Shown here: positions 1-11,060 of the stretch, in pieces
How positions within the stretch are numbered: the first letter of the stretch is position 1
How the letters are laid out: every line of letters begins with the position of its first letter
NCBI GenBank assembly: GCA_024516035.1
Contig: CM044966.1
Coordinates: forward strand, 16,569,480 to 16,633,479
Direction: 5' to 3'
DNA: 64,000 bases
Source of the DNA: Bactericera cockerelli
Lineage: Eukaryota; Arthropoda; Insecta; Hemiptera; Triozidae
Notes under the pieces: model-generated
Told to the model about the DNA's origin: nothing
Database searches by the model: none
Seen by the model: the letters and a program-made list of their open reading frames with translations, nothing else
Position numbers and translations under genes: made by a program

Positions 1-70
1 AGAGGATGAGTCCTGAACCATAAAATATGTAAACATTAGATATTATGTAAACATTGTAAACAAAAATTCC

Positions 71-131
71 AACACCCTAAATAATCCTAGCTCTAAAACT
101 CTTTGGAACAATATTGCAGCATTTGCGGACC
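71..131. repeat. 61-bp repeat, inverted copy at 2545-2605
   Basis: This block, which starts AACACCCTAAATAATCC and ends GCGGACC, is matched in reverse complement at 2545-2605 with only a few differences. The copy here runs into the 136-bp tandem array, so the two may be ends of one repeat family. Confidence 0.8.
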
Positions 132-712
132 TATAGTCGTAAAAAAAACGTTAAAAATAGAACTTCATAATGTTGTTCATCTGTCAATATATTTTTATAT
201 TTAGTTTATAGCACTTGATACAGGGTAGTTCAACTGGTGCAATATTTTCGCAAATGCTAGTTGTAAAAATAAATAATAAAAATGTTAAAAATAGAACTTC
301 ATTATGTTGTTTATATTTATCAATACATATTTAGTTTATAGCACTCTATACAGGGTGGTACTACTGGTGCAGAACAAAACTGCCGGAAATGCTAGTTTTG
401 TAAAAATAAATAATAAAAATGTTAAAAATAGAACTTCATTATGTTGTTTATATCTATCAATACATATTTAGTTTATAGCACTCTATACAGGGTGGTACTA
501 CTGGTGCAGAACAAAACTGTCGGAAATGCTAGTTGTAAAAATAAATAAATAAAAATGTTAAAAATAGAACTTCATTATGTTGTTTATCTATCAATACATA
601 TTCAGTTAATAGCACTCTATACAGGGTGGTACAACTGGTGCAGAACAATACTATCACAAATACTAGTCGTAAAAATAGATAAATATAGAAACTTTAAAAA
701 TAGAATTTCATA
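105..712. repeat. 136-bp tandem repeat, about 4.5 copies
   Basis: The phrase GTTAAAAATAGAACTTCA recurs at 150, 284, 421 and 557, with a diverged copy near 693, giving a period of 134-137 bp. Each unit carries TATACAGGGTGG, a word also found at the ends of other repeats in this window. Copies differ by small substitutions and AT-run length changes. No coding potential is visible. Confidence 0.9.
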
Positions 713-1612
713 ATTTTGTTTTTTCTGTCTTTTCTTTTTCTTATTTAGTTTAGACATGGTGTGAAAGAAAGTTTACCAATAAAAAGTATATATTTTGTTA
801 ATTCTCTAAGCTCTAAAAGAGATAAACTTATATTATTTAAATGCAAAATATTTATCTTTTTGAATTTCATTTTTGTTTTTCCATTATTAAAATCATGGTA
901 AATATACCTAGAAGTTTCGAAATGACACCTTAAAATTTTGGTGTTACTTTTGGTAACACTCTGTATATGGCGGTATTGTAAAATACCTCAATAATGTTAT
1001 TTCGTGTTTTATTGTTATAGACATTTTTCTATATCCTGTTTGATCATCCTGTTTATCAAGGATCTATTTATAGGTTTTTCTTCTTCTTTTTTTGGCGCTT
1101 TAACTCTGCAGGTCGTTTGCGCCGTTTTATAGGTACTGGTGCGTGTATCACATCAGTAAATGTTATTTAGGGTTTTTATAGTTCTGGTTACATTCGATAC
1201 ATTGCGACTATGCAAACAAACTTACCAAACCATTGACATTATTTACGTGTGTTTAATCATCACTTTATTAAAGGTTTAGTACACCACAAACATGATTATG
1301 GGAAACAAGTTCAACATAATATACATAAACAGTTACAATCGGTGGTTACAGTACAATGGAATAATCTTCACTCGTTGTTATTATTATTATTTGTTTTGAC
1401 AAATGGCCATGACATATAATATTATAAATGACCCGTCAGATTTTTTTATTTATTTTTTAATGAAACGTGTTTTTTGAACTTGCCTCGTGTCCGAACCTAG
1501 CCTTTTCTTCCCTATACATATAAATGTGGTGGAGCACTGGTATTTTTTTTTTTAATTTCAAAATAGGAAAATATAAGTATCCATAATCCAATTCTTGGTT
1601 TTCTAGATCTAG
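713..1612. other. AT-rich spacer without recognised gene
   Basis: Only AT-rich sequence is visible, with one TAACACTCTGTATATGG word near 953-972 resembling the ACAGGGTG/CACCCTGT termini elsewhere. No ORF with credible composition was seen. Confidence 0.5.
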
Positions 1613-1692
1613 GTGGTTAAGGCGCTAGTGTAAGCATTCAGGTCTAGTAGGGATCTTCTGATTCGAATCCCATCCAATGCATAAATTTTTCA
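1613..1692 (+). repeat. degenerate tRNA-headed SINE, family C
   Basis: GGTTAAGGCGCTAGTGTAAG followed by a B-box-like GATTCGAATCCCATCC and AATGCATAAATTTTT matches the head of family C (full copies at 18283, 38443). The stem-loop tail is absent. Confidence 0.65.
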
Positions 1693-2079
1693 AAAAATAA
1701 ATAAATAAAAATATTAATAATTGGACATGCTTCACCACTAAGAATTTATACTTTACCTTTCTTTTTATCAATTTTTCGTTACAGGTGAACAAGAGTCTTA
1801 GAAGGAACACCTTAAAACAAAAACTCTCTTGTACAAATAATTTTAAAACGCCTAAAAAAAGAACGGCAATTTTAATACTATCGTGAGATAAAATTCTTTT
1901 TATTCTCCTCATACCCTGTAGGTATATTTCAGAACAATCTTTGTTTTCATAAGTAGTCTTCATAATCTTTAGGCCTTCTTAAATCTGATTAGTTGAGAAT
2001 AAACAGGCATCCATTTTTTTTTGCCTTGGGTGCCGGAAAAGGGGTGGTTCAGGTTATTAGGCATCATTGAATAATGTGC
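1693..2079. other. AT-rich spacer
   Basis: I see no gene or repeat boundary. The 112-residue minus-strand ORF that crosses it overlaps the SINE fragment and has no recognisable domain. Confidence 0.4.
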
Positions 2080-2235
2080 TGTGCCGCTGACTGAGTGGTT
2101 CATTACTGTAGATGTAGATAATATTCTAATGGCATCTTTTGCCCACATTATGAAACAAAAGTTATGCCGTGCCGCTGACTGAGTGGTTCATAACTGTAGG
2201 TATTCTAATGGAAACTTTCGCCCACATATTGAAAC
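2080..2235. repeat. tandem duplication with GCCGCTGACTGAGTGGTTC core
   Basis: The unit GTGCCGCTGACTGAGTGGTT, then CTGTAG, ATTCTAATGG and CGCCCACAT, occurs twice about 80 bp apart. The core resembles those of the arrays at 46300-46880 and 54570-55085. Confidence 0.75.
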
Positions 2236-2237
2236 AT

Positions 2238-2380
2238 GTTTAAAGTTAAGTTAAGCCAGACACGCCCTCAAGTCGGAGATTCAACCAATCACAGCCCACT
2301 ATAGCCTGAGTTTTAGGATAGTGTCCACTTAGATTAAATCTAATCATGTTTTATAATTCGGCCCTTAGTGGTTCAGAAAT
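2238..2380. mobile_element. MITE-like element with TTAAGnTWAGCC terminus
   Basis: AAAGTTAAGTTAAGCC, then CCCTCAAGTCGG and CCAATCACAGC, followed by TAATTCGGCCCTTAG, match the parts of the short elements at 23410-23550 and 49675-49795. Ends are poorly defined. Confidence 0.5.
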
Positions 2381-2544
2381 TTTTAATATGTCAAACAAGG
2401 GTAGCCTTTTATAATTGAGTTTGTAATGAATTGGGGGGGAATTATAAAATAGGATTAATCAGTATTCAGTATGAAGAGAAATCAGTATAAATAGAAAAGT
2501 GAGAAGTGCACTGCCAAGGATGGACACAATACTTCCTCGTGATT

Positions 2545-2605
2545 GGTCCGCAAATACTGCAATATTGTTCCAAAAAGTTTTAGAGCCAGGATTATCTAGG
2601 GTGTT
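2545..2605. repeat. inverted partner of 71-131
   Basis: Reverse complement of 71-131, running GGTCCGCAAATACTGC through AGGGTGTT. The two lie about 2.4 kb apart in opposite orientation. Confidence 0.8.
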
Positions 2606-2634
2606 TTTTTATGTCGTATCTTGGTAATTTTTTA

Positions 2635-2770
2635 CCAATCTCAGTAGCTCGAGCGATAAAGAGACTTGTAACCTGGAGGTCGGTGGTTCAAGTTCCGGTT
2701 TCAGCGTACATTTAGTGAAACGAGTATGAGTAGTTGTGATATCACCAAAGTGATAAATTCAAATTTACTA
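2635..2770 (+). repeat. tRNA-headed SINE, family B
   Basis: TCAGTAGCTCGAGCGATAAA looks like an A box and GGTCGGTGGTTCAAGTTCC like a B box. They are followed by the family tail AGTGAAACGAGTATGAGTAG and GTGATATCACC. It lacks the pairing expected of a working tRNA and recurs about ten times in the window, so it is a SINE and not a tRNA gene. Confidence 0.85.
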
Positions 2771-2882
2771 TAACTTTACAATTTTGAAATTTTATATCAC
2801 TTTTTTACTAATTTTTTTTTTTTTTACAAAAACGGACACAATACTTCTTATTTCTGATATTAGAAATTTTGCGGAAGTAATA

Positions 2883-2965
2883 AACATTAAAGTTAAGATT
2901 AGCCTGAGTTGATGGCGTGTGTGGCTTATCTTAACTTTAAATAATCCTATTTCATAATTTGCCGC
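2883..2965. mobile_element. short MITE-like palindromic element
   Basis: AAAGTTAAGATTAGCCTGAG is mirrored by GGCTTATCTTAACTTTA about 30 bp later, then TAATCCTATTTCATAATTTGCCGCC. This is a compact copy of the element type at 23410-23550. Confidence 0.55.
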
Positions 2966-3655
2966 CAATTAATGGAGGCACACTTAGGGCAAAATTAATA
3001 GACAAATTCTATATCTCAAGTCATTGCGAAACGTAGGTTTTCCCTGTCTTAGACAGTACGCAATCCTTGACTTAGCGCTACAGATGTATTACAAAAACGT
3101 CTATAAATTGCTCACTTAATGCCGTTAAGTGAGTGGACCACTAAAGACGGCAGAGCTGGATTTGGTACAAAAAATAATTCTATCACGTGCCGCAACACAC
3201 AGCAAATATAGAGTTATTAATTCGTAGAAGATGAGATAACGCACTATATATTTATATTATGTACCTTCTATGTAGTAAATATGATAATAATATGTACAAT
3301 GTACATATATGTATTAGTATATATTATGATCGGATTGTATGGTTCCTATGGATACAAAATCCTTAACTTTCTTAATAATAAGTCCATAAGGAGATCCTAT
3401 AATATGCTAAGAGGGTTAGCAGAGATCACTGATAATTTATTATCTTTTAATAATAGACACGGAATTTTTACTATTCTGGTCTCCGTCCGTGCAAGCCTAG
3501 TGCGCAACTCCATTAAGGCAAGGTGACATATTTATTTACTTTTCTTGTCACCCTGTAGTTCTATTACTATACCTTCTTGTCATCCCCAGTGTGACGCCCT
3601 GTATACACCCTTCTGTATTTTAACGTACTAAGTGATATAGGGGGTAAAGTCACCT
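2966..3655. other. spacer without recognised feature
   Basis: AT-rich sequence. An 81-residue ORF at 3281-3526 starts in low-complexity ATGTACATATATGTA sequence and has no recognisable domain, so I do not call it a gene. Confidence 0.4.
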
Positions 3656-3659
3656 ATGT

Positions 3660-3786
3660 AATCTATACACCCTCTCTTCAATCTCTCTCTCTCTTTCTCC
3701 TTCTCTCTCTTTCTCCTTCTCCTAATCTCCTTCTCCTCTCTCCTCTCTCTCCTCTTTCTCTTTGTCTCTCTCTCTTTCTTTCTCCG

Positions 3787-3819
<33 letters not shown>

Positions 3820-3900
3820 ATGTTATTCAATCCCTTGTTTCATTTCTCTCTTTCTTTCTCTCTCTGTTTCTCTTTCTCTATTTCTCCTTCTCTTTCTAAG
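3660..3900. repeat. CT-rich low-complexity tract
   Basis: Pure and interrupted (TC)n, (CTTT)n and CTCCTT runs. The tract precedes the 11-bp minisatellite. Confidence 0.95.
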
Positions 3901-3984
3901 ATAAGGTTTTTCCTAAGATAAGGTAGACTTATCTTAGGCGATATTATACATTGTAAATAATTATTTTTCAATAAAGTTATCATA

Positions 3985-5497
3985 TTCAATTCAAAATTCA
4001 ATTCTCAAATTCAATTCAAATTCAATTCAAATTCAATTCAAATTCAATTCAAATTCAATTCAAATTCAATTCAAATTCCAATTCAAATTCAATTCAAATT
4101 CAATCAAATTCAATTCAAATTCAATTCAAATTCAATTCAAAATTCAATTCAAATATCAATTCAACAATTCAATTCAAATTCAATTCAAATTCAATTCAAA
4201 TTCAATTCAAATTCAATTCAAATTCAATTCAATTCAATTCAAATTCAATTCAAATTCAATTCAAATTCAATTCAAATTCAATTCAAATTCAATTCAAATT
4301 CAATTCAAATTCAATTCAAATTCAATTCAAATTCAATTCAAATTCAATTCAAATTCAATTCAAATTCAATCAAATTCAATCAAATTCAATTCAAATTCAA
4401 TTCAAATTCAATTCAAATTCAATTCAAATTCAATTCAAATTCAATTCAAATTCAATTCAAATTCAATTCAAATTCAATTCAAATCAATTCAAATTCAATT
4501 CAAATTCAATTCAAATTCAATTCAAATTCAATTCAAATTCAATTCAAATTCAATTCAAATTCAATTCAAATTCAATTCAAATTCAATTCAAATTCAATTC
4601 AAATTCAATTCAAATTCAATTCAAATTCAATTCAAATTCAATTCAAATTCAATTCAAATTCAATTCAAATTCAATTCAAATTCAATTCAAATTCAATTCA
4701 ATTCAATCAATTCAATTCAAATTCAATTCAAATTCAATTCAAATTCAATTCAAATTCAATTCAATCAATTCAATTCAATTCAAATTCAATTCAAATTCAA
4801 TTCAAATTCAATTCAAATTCAATTCAAATTCAATTCAAATTCAATTCAAATTCAATTCAAATTCAATTCAAATTCAATTCAAATTCAATTCAAATTCAAT
4901 TCAAATTCAATTCAAATTCAATTCAAATTCAATTCAAATTCAATTCAAATTCAATTCAAATTCAATTCAAATTCAATTCAACAATTCATTCAAATTCAAT
5001 TCAAATTCAATTCAAATTCAATTCAAATTCAATTCAAATTCAATTCAAATTCAATTCAAATTCAATTCAAATTCAATTCAAATTCAATTCAAATTCAATT
5101 CAAATTCAATTCAAATTCAATTCAAATTCAATTCAAATTCAATTCAAATTCAATTCAAATTCAATTCAAATTCAATTCAAATTCAATTCAAATTCAATTC
5201 AAATTCAATTCAAATTCAATTCAAATTCAATTCAAATTCAATTCAAATTCAATTCAATTCAATTCAAATTCAATTCAAATTCAATTCAAATTCAATTCAA
5301 ATTCAATTCAAATTCAATTCAAATTCAATTCAAATTCAATTCAATTCAATTCAAATTCAATTCAAATTCAATTCAAATTCAATTCAAATTCAATTCAAAT
5401 TCAATTCAAATTCAATTCAAATTCAATTCAAATTCAATTCAAATTCAATTCAAATTCATTCAATTCAATTCAAATTCAATTTCAAATTCAATTCAAT
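3985..5497. repeat. 11-bp minisatellite (TTCAATTCAAA)n, about 1.5 kb
   Basis: The 11-mer TTCAATTCAAA repeats roughly 135 times with little divergence. A few units are shortened to TTCAATTCAA, TTCAATT or TCAAATTCAA, mostly at about 4140-4170, 4228, 4370-4390, 4484, 4700, 4765, 4980, 5255, 5340 and 5460. CT-rich DNA lies on both sides. Length may be collapsed or mis-sized in the assembly. Confidence 0.98.
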
Positions 5498-5763
5498 CTT
5501 TCTCTTTCATCATTCTCTTTCTCTTTCCTTCTCTTTCTCTTTCTCTTTCTCTTTCCTCTTTCTCTTTCTCTTTCTCTTTCGCTTTCTCTTTCTCTCTTCG
5601 CTTTCTTTTTCTCTTTCTCTTTCTCTCCTTCTCTCTTTTTCTTTCTCTTTCTCACTTCTCTCCTATTCTATTTCTCTTTTTCCTCTTCTCCTCTTCTCCA
5701 TTTCTCTTTTTCCTCTTTCCTCCTTTTTTTCTCTCTCTTCCCTCCTGTCTTTCCTTCGCTTTC

Positions 5764-5818
<55 letters not shown>
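5498..5818. repeat. (TTTCTC)n and (TC)n tract
   Basis: Hexamer-like TTTCTC repeats grade into about 25 pure TC units ending near 5817. The minus-strand Arg/Glu ORF here is low-complexity translation only. Confidence 0.95.
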
Positions 5819-5821
<3 letters not shown>

Positions 5822-6003
5822 ATACACACACCCATTTCATAGAACCAATATCTAGCCAATAATACTCTTCCCTACTCCCTACAGTGCCTACAGCCCCTAC
5901 GTGTTTTGACTCAACAAAAACTTTCAGCCTATGTATATCTCAAGGCTTTTCCGAAACATAAATGTACATTCATAGCATAAATATACATACCTACGGCATA
6001 TAC

Positions 6004-6123
6004 CAACCTCAGTAGCTCGATCGATAAGGCCGCGGACTTGCAACTTGGAGGTCGGTGGTTCAAGTCCTATCTTTGGTAAATATTTAGTAAAGCGAGTTTG
6101 AGTGGTTATGATTATTATTATTA
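6004..6123 (+). repeat. tRNA-headed SINE, family B
   Basis: CCTCAGTAGCTCGATCGATA, GCGGACTTGCAACTTGGAGG and TCGGTGGTTCAAGTCC form the tRNA-like head. The tail AGTAAAGCGAGTTTGAGTGG ends in ATTATTATTATTAT. Confidence 0.88.
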
Positions 6124-6140
6124 TACAACACTTTATCTCT

Positions 6141-7030
6141 ATACAGGGTGAGCATAAAGTCTCACCCCACCCCCCGTATCTCGAGAATGGCTGAAAATAC
6201 AAGAAAACACAAAAACCCGTATTCCTTCATTTTTAGGGGGATTCATTTTCAGCCATAAAAATTTTTGCCTACACGGCCCCAGTCAGGCTGGGCATGGACC
6301 AACTTTAAAATCTTAAATAGAATAGTATGTCTTGTGGCATATTGTTTTAAAGGTCTCATAGAGAGAAGTTCATTACATTAAATTTCAGTGAGCTACGACT
6401 TACCGTTCTTGAGATACAGGGTCGGACGTCCTGCGTAATATCCATATATTTGACCTATAACTCGTTGACCGTAAATTCCAGAAAAATGAAATTTGTTGAT
6501 AATAACTCCTTATGGCAAGAACTTTCGAACAAGTTGAAACTTGATTTGTTTTTTCGTTAAAATTTTTCGGACTGTTCGTCCGGCTGGCTGACGAAACCGA
6601 CCAGAAACTAATATGAACAGAGTATGTCGAGTTATATTTTTTTCGACAGGGCTTGTCATAAGGAGTTATTATCAACAAATTTCATTTTTCTATAATTTAC
6701 GGTTAACGAGTTATAGGTCAAAATATATGGATATTACGCAGGACGTCCGACCCTGTATCTCGAGAACGGTAAGTTGTAGCTCACTGAAATTTGTTGTAGT
6801 GAACTTCTCTCTATGAGACCTTTAAAACAATATGCCACAAGACATACCATTCTATTTAAGATTTTAAAGATGGGCCATGCCCAGCCTGACTGGGGCCGTG
6901 TAGGCAAAAAATTTTTGTCTGAAAACTAATTCCCCCAAAAATGAAGGAATACGGGTTTTTGTGTTTTCTTGTATTTTCAGCCATTCTCGAGATACGGGGG
7001 GTGGGGTGAGACTTTATGCTCACCCTGTAT
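6141..7030. mobile_element. foldback element with 374-bp arms
   Basis: Arms at 6141-6514 and 6657-7030 are near-identical reverse complements around a 142-bp centre (6515-6656). The outer ends are ATACAGGGTGAGCAT and ATGCTCACCCTGTAT. The arms hold recognisable words on both sides: CCGTATCTCGAGAATGGC, GGACGTCCTGCG, AATAACTCCTTATG. No transposase is encoded. Short ORFs (6400-6678, 6613-6816, 6856-7164, 6977-7180) mirror each other because of the inverted repeat. This could be a MITE or a transposon foldback. Confidence 0.9.
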
Positions 7031-7194
7031 ATAAATGAGAAATATGGACGGACTTTGTGGCTTTGTGTGCAGGAATTGTTTAGGCGAAACGGTAAGAGAT
7101 AGCGAAAAATTGATAAGAGATGACCCCAAGTAAAACTGCCGGAAAATACCAGGAAAATTATCAAAAGTCCGAAATTTCAAACCGTCCTTGCGTT

Positions 7195-7765
7195 ATAACC
7201 TTCCTCAAGTATTTCCTTGAGGAAGGGTCCGATTTTAAGACAGTCTTTGCCCTGGAACTTGAAATTTATCGCGAGGACCTATATTTTTTATTATTTAATA
7301 ACACATTAGACATAATTAGCCTTCATTTAATTCATTTTAGGCCACACTCTGACGTACCGTTCTGGAGATATAAGCCAGAATGTTCGAAATTTCGACCTTT
7401 TTTTCAGACTTTTCACGTTTTTTAGCAGATTCCAGCGCGGAACTTAAAATTTGTCGCGAGGACCTATATTTTTTTTTATTCAATAACACATTAGACAAAA
7501 CTAGCTTTCATTTTATTCATATTAGGCCACATTTTGACGTACCGTTCTCGAGATAGAAGCCAGAATGTTCGAAATTTCGACCATTTTTTCAGACTTTTCA
7601 CGTTTTTTTTTACAGATTCCAGCACGGAACTTAAAAGTTATCGCGAGGACCTATATTTTTATTGTAAAAACTGTCTGAGATCACCACATGATTTTATTTT
7701 AGCCCTTTGTTGCCATATTCTGACAAACCGTTCTCGAAATATGGGCCAGTTTGCTACATTATCAA
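7195..7765. repeat. 185-bp tandem repeat, about three copies
   Basis: GACGTACCGTTCTgGAGATA occurs at 7351 and again at 7536, with a diverged copy near 7721, giving a period of about 185 bp. Each unit contains TCGCGAGGACCTATATTTTT and CAGAATGTTCGAAATTTCGA. The plus-strand ORFs at 7120-7425 and 7534-8193 are by-products of the repeat. Confidence 0.85.
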
Positions 7766-7815
7766 TATCCGCTATAATAGATTTGGCTCGGGATTTTGAA
7801 ATTTACAGCGATGAT

Positions 7816-7817
7816 GG

Positions 7818-7888
<71 letters not shown>

Positions 7889-8044
7889 TGTGTGGGTGTG
7901 TGTGGGTGGGTGTGGGTGTGGATGGGTGTGTGTGGATGGGTGTGTGTGTTGTGGGTGTGGTGTATGTGTGTGTGTGTGTGCGTGTGTGTGTGGATGTGCG
8001 TGTGTGTGTGTGTGGGTGTGGTGTATGTGTGGGTGTGGTGTATG

Positions 8045-8085
<41 letters not shown>

Positions 8086-8366
8086 TGGTGTGTGTGTGGT
8101 GTGTGTGTGTGGGTGTGGTGTGTATGTGTGTGTGTGTGGATGTGCTGTGTGGTGTGTGTGTGGATGTGCGTGTGTGTGTGCGTGTGTGTGTGATGTGGTG
8201 TGTGTGTGTGTGTGTGTGTGGTGTGTGTGTGCGTGTAAGCTGTGTATGGATTGTGCGGATGTGTTTGTGTGTGTGTGGATGGTTGTGTGTGTTGTGTGTA
8301 TATGTTATAGTGTGGTGTATGTGTGTGTGTGTGATGTATGGGGTGTGTGTGTGTGTGTGTGTGTGA
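7816..8366. repeat. GT/GTGG microsatellite
   Basis: Almost uninterrupted (GT)n with GGGTGT, GGATGT and GTATGT interruptions over 550 bp. The Cys/Val-rich ORFs in all three frames are translation of this repeat. Confidence 0.97.
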
Positions 8367-8397
8367 TGGCTTGGCGAAGCGGGTGCAGCCCGCTAGT

Positions 8398-8566
8398 TAG
8401 ATATAAAAGGATATTATGTACATACAAATAATTATTTTAACAATGGAAAAAATGGATACAATACATACAATAAAAATGAAAAAGAATAGAAAATATAATT
8501 ATAAAAACATAGTCCTAACTGAAGGGCGGGGTTATTGCCTGTGGCAATCTCTTCCACCTAACCCTT
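8398..8566 (-). repeat. family A repeat with 3' stem-loop
   Basis: Read on the minus strand, GGGTTAGGTGGAAGAG begins the element, then the hairpin ATTGCCACAGGCAAT, then CCCCGCCC, and then an A/T-rich tail. GCCCGCTAGTTAGATATAAA lies at the end of the tail. About a dozen copies are in the window. Confidence 0.85.
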
Positions 8567-8660
8567 GATATCATTATCAGGTGGTAGAAAATGCTTTGAG
8601 CATTACCTTCCAGAAAATGCTTTGAGCAATACCTATTATTATTATTATTATTAGGTATGT
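8567..8660 (-). repeat. family C tail fragments plus (ATT)n
   Basis: Two short copies of GAAAATGCTTTGAGCA(T/A)TACC sit in tandem, followed by ATTATTATTATTATTATTAGG. This is the stem-loop region of family C without its head. Confidence 0.65.
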
Positions 8661-8808
8661 ATGTATGTCTTTTCCTCCCTAAAAAAATCTGCAATATTCT
8701 CGTCACGATATTGTCCGGGGGAAAAAAGAATATGTTTTTCCTTTTCCATTTTCTTTTGTGGAAATGCATTTCGCCGTTTTCCCATTTATTACCCGAATAT
8801 GTTAAACA

Positions 8809-9478
8809 TACAGGGTGGTACAGAAATACCTATAGTAAAAAAATTGAAATCGGATTAAAAAAATATTTTTTTTTATACAAATCGAATACAATTATTCCAA
8901 TTTTTAAAATTATAAATTTTTCTCGAATTTTCCCTATTTTTTATGACTCTTTTTTTATTATGTGAAGAGTGCTGGCTTATCAATTGAGTCACAGGAATTG
9001 CTTGTTTTTTATTCAAAGCTTAATTTATTTTATTCATGGTTGACTTCTTCTAATCATGTCAGCTGTTAATTATTTCCGAGAAATTTCGAATATTAGAAAT
9101 CGGTATTGTGTTCGTTTTTGTAATACAAAATATGTTTTTGCTCCGATTTCAATTTTTATTGTAATACACCCGTTTTCCTTCTGTCGCTGAAGCAACGTTC
9201 AACGTGTTTGGTACTTCATGGGTGACATTTCAAGAGTCTATTTCCGGTCCAATCAACACAGTAACACCCAAAAATGCGATTTATTTAGACTCTTTAGCCT
9301 CATTCTAGCAGGATAAACAAGCAGTACCTATAACCTACGTAAGTGATTGAATTTCAAATTTTAGATGGAATTTCAAATTTGAAGGAAGAAATGAATGTAA
9401 ATATTTTTAATAAATTATAATTTCCATGTTATATTCTTTAAAAAAATTTATCATGCATGATTGTGGTCCACCCTGTAT
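8809..9478. mobile_element. 670-bp element bounded by TACAGGGTGG termini
   Basis: The left end reads TACAGGGTGGTAC and the right end GGTCCACCCTGTATA, a 10-bp terminal inverted repeat. Inside is a 5S-like stretch at about 9165-9235 (CTGTCGCTGAAGCAACGTT and TACTTCATGGGTGAC). Upstream of it is the same AATATTAGAAATCGG, TTGCTCCGATTTCA block as at 16025-16110. No protein-coding gene is visible. The boundaries are an inference from the termini alone. Confidence 0.5.
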
Positions 9479-9649
9479 ATGCCTCAAGTAGGTAATAAAT
9501 GTGTTTGTCGCGCGCTCTCACAAGTGGATGGAGGTAATAAAAAGCCGCACAAGGGAGAGAAATAAAAAAGGCGAGATTTCTTTATTTTTTTGACAATAAC
9601 TTTTTTACTTTTTAAAAAAAATAGGAAAGGACTTTGAGTACCTATAAGT

Positions 9650-10055
9650 TGTAGGGAGGAGGAAGAGGAGGAGGGGATGGAGAAGGAGAAGGAAAAGTAG
9701 AAGGAGAGGGAGGGAGGAGAAGGATGGAGGAAGGAGGAGGAGGGAGTATGTGAGGACAGAGAAGAAGAAAGAGGAGGCGGAGTAAAAGAAGAAGGAATGG
9801 AGAAGATAAAAGAGAAGGAGGAGGAAGAGAAGAAGGAGAGGGAGGGAGGAGATGGGGAAGGATGAGGAGAGAAAGGAGGAGGAGGAACTGTGAGAGGAGA
9901 GAGAGGTAGGAAGAAGAGGCAGAGTACAATAATGAGGTGAAGGAAGGGAGGAAAAAGAGAGGGAGTGTGTAGGTTAGGAAGAAAAGAAGAGGAGAAGAGG
10001 AGAGGGAGGCAGAAGGAGGAGGGAGTGTAGCAGGAGAGAGAGGAGAAGGTCCATT
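9650..10055. repeat. GA/GGA-rich polypurine tract
   Basis: About 400 bp of GGAGGA, GAGAAGG and AGAGGG runs. The 199- and 95-residue Ser/Pro/Leu-rich minus-strand ORFs are low-complexity and not called as genes. Confidence 0.95.
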
Positions 10056-10597
10056 TGCTTTCCCGGTACTTTTTTCCTTTCATTCATCAACTTGACGACG
10101 AGAATCCATTAAGACAATATACCTAATACGTATATTAGCGGCCGCAAAAAAAAAAAAAAATCACCATTACCGTATTTGCTCAGTTCTTAACTTTACAAAG
10201 AAAGAAAAATCTTCAATTTCCATCCTGACAAAAAATATTTTCCTCTTTTTAAATTTACAATTTTCGATATCTTTCCCAACTTCTTTTTTTTGATAAAAAA
10301 AACCAAAATCGTCTCCCTAACCATTTAATTTTTTGTGTGCTTTCAGGTAAGCAATTTGAATTGGCAATCTGCCCCTGGGGACGCAAGTTGAAGGGAAGAA
10401 TGGGCAAGGTAAGGAAGGTAATAAAAATTCGCTGAGGTAATAACTCTTTACGTAATAGGTATAACTGCGCTTATTTTTTTTTATTTTTTTTTTTTTTCAA
10501 GATTTCTACTTTCTATTACGTAGAAGAAGTTTTATAAAGCATAGTTTTTTGTTGTTGTTTTTCTCAGGAATTTTTCCAATTATTTAGGTATTTTAAG
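10056..10597. other. AT-rich spacer with homopolymers
   Basis: Contains A15 (10146-10159) and T-rich runs at 10470-10500. Nothing else was recognised. Confidence 0.4.
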
Positions 10598-10632
10598 TTT
10601 TAACTGTACGTTTAGCTAACGTACAGTTAAAA
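10598..10632. repeat. perfect 15-bp-arm hairpin
   Basis: Arms TTTTAACTGTACGTT and AACGTACAGTTAAAA are separated by the 5-base loop TAGCT. Confidence 0.9.
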
Positions 10633-10779
10633 CCAAGCTCATTAGCTAAATTATTGTTGTAGTTATGTAACTATGGGAAGGAGTTGTAATGTTTCATAGT
10701 GACAGAGGACATTCATCATAATATTATCTATAATTGTATAATATCAATAGATAGAAAGAGAGAGATCAATAGTTAAATA

Positions 10780-10792
10780 GAGATAGAGAAAG

Positions 10793-10824
<32 letters not shown>

Positions 10825-11022
10825 AGAGAGAGAATGAGCGAAGAAGGGAGAGAAAGAGAGGGAAGAGAGAGAGAGAAAATGAGAGAAAAAGAGAGAGAAA
10901 GAGAGATAGATAGAAGGGGGAAGAATCAACTGTATGAAACAATCCTTATTTTTCCCCTAATGTCATAAAAGAAAATGCTGAAATAAAAGAAATCCAAAAG
11001 AGAAAGAGAAAGATAGAAGGAG

Positions 11023-11053
<31 letters not shown>

Positions 11054-11060
11054 TAAAGAG
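10780..11060. repeat. GA microsatellites
   Basis: Two GA-rich blocks (about 10787-10918 and 11000-11055) flank a short mixed stretch. Confidence 0.92.

Noticed and set aside
3281..3526. 81-residue ORF
   Set aside because: Begins in an AT tract, no motif, no supporting signals.
3985..5497. CRISPR-like or telomeric array
   Set aside because: Repeats are 11 bp without spacers. The unit is not TTAGG.
6400..7164. Mirrored ORFs of 67-102 residues
   Set aside because: They are the two arms of the foldback read on opposite strands.
7534..8431. Cys/Val-rich ORFs of 182-219 residues
   Set aside because: They are translation of the GT microsatellite in three frames, with no start context or domain.
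8520..8566. GGGCGG as Sp1-type promoter site
   Set aside because: The word is part of a mobile repeat present a dozen times, so it is not evidence for a promoter.
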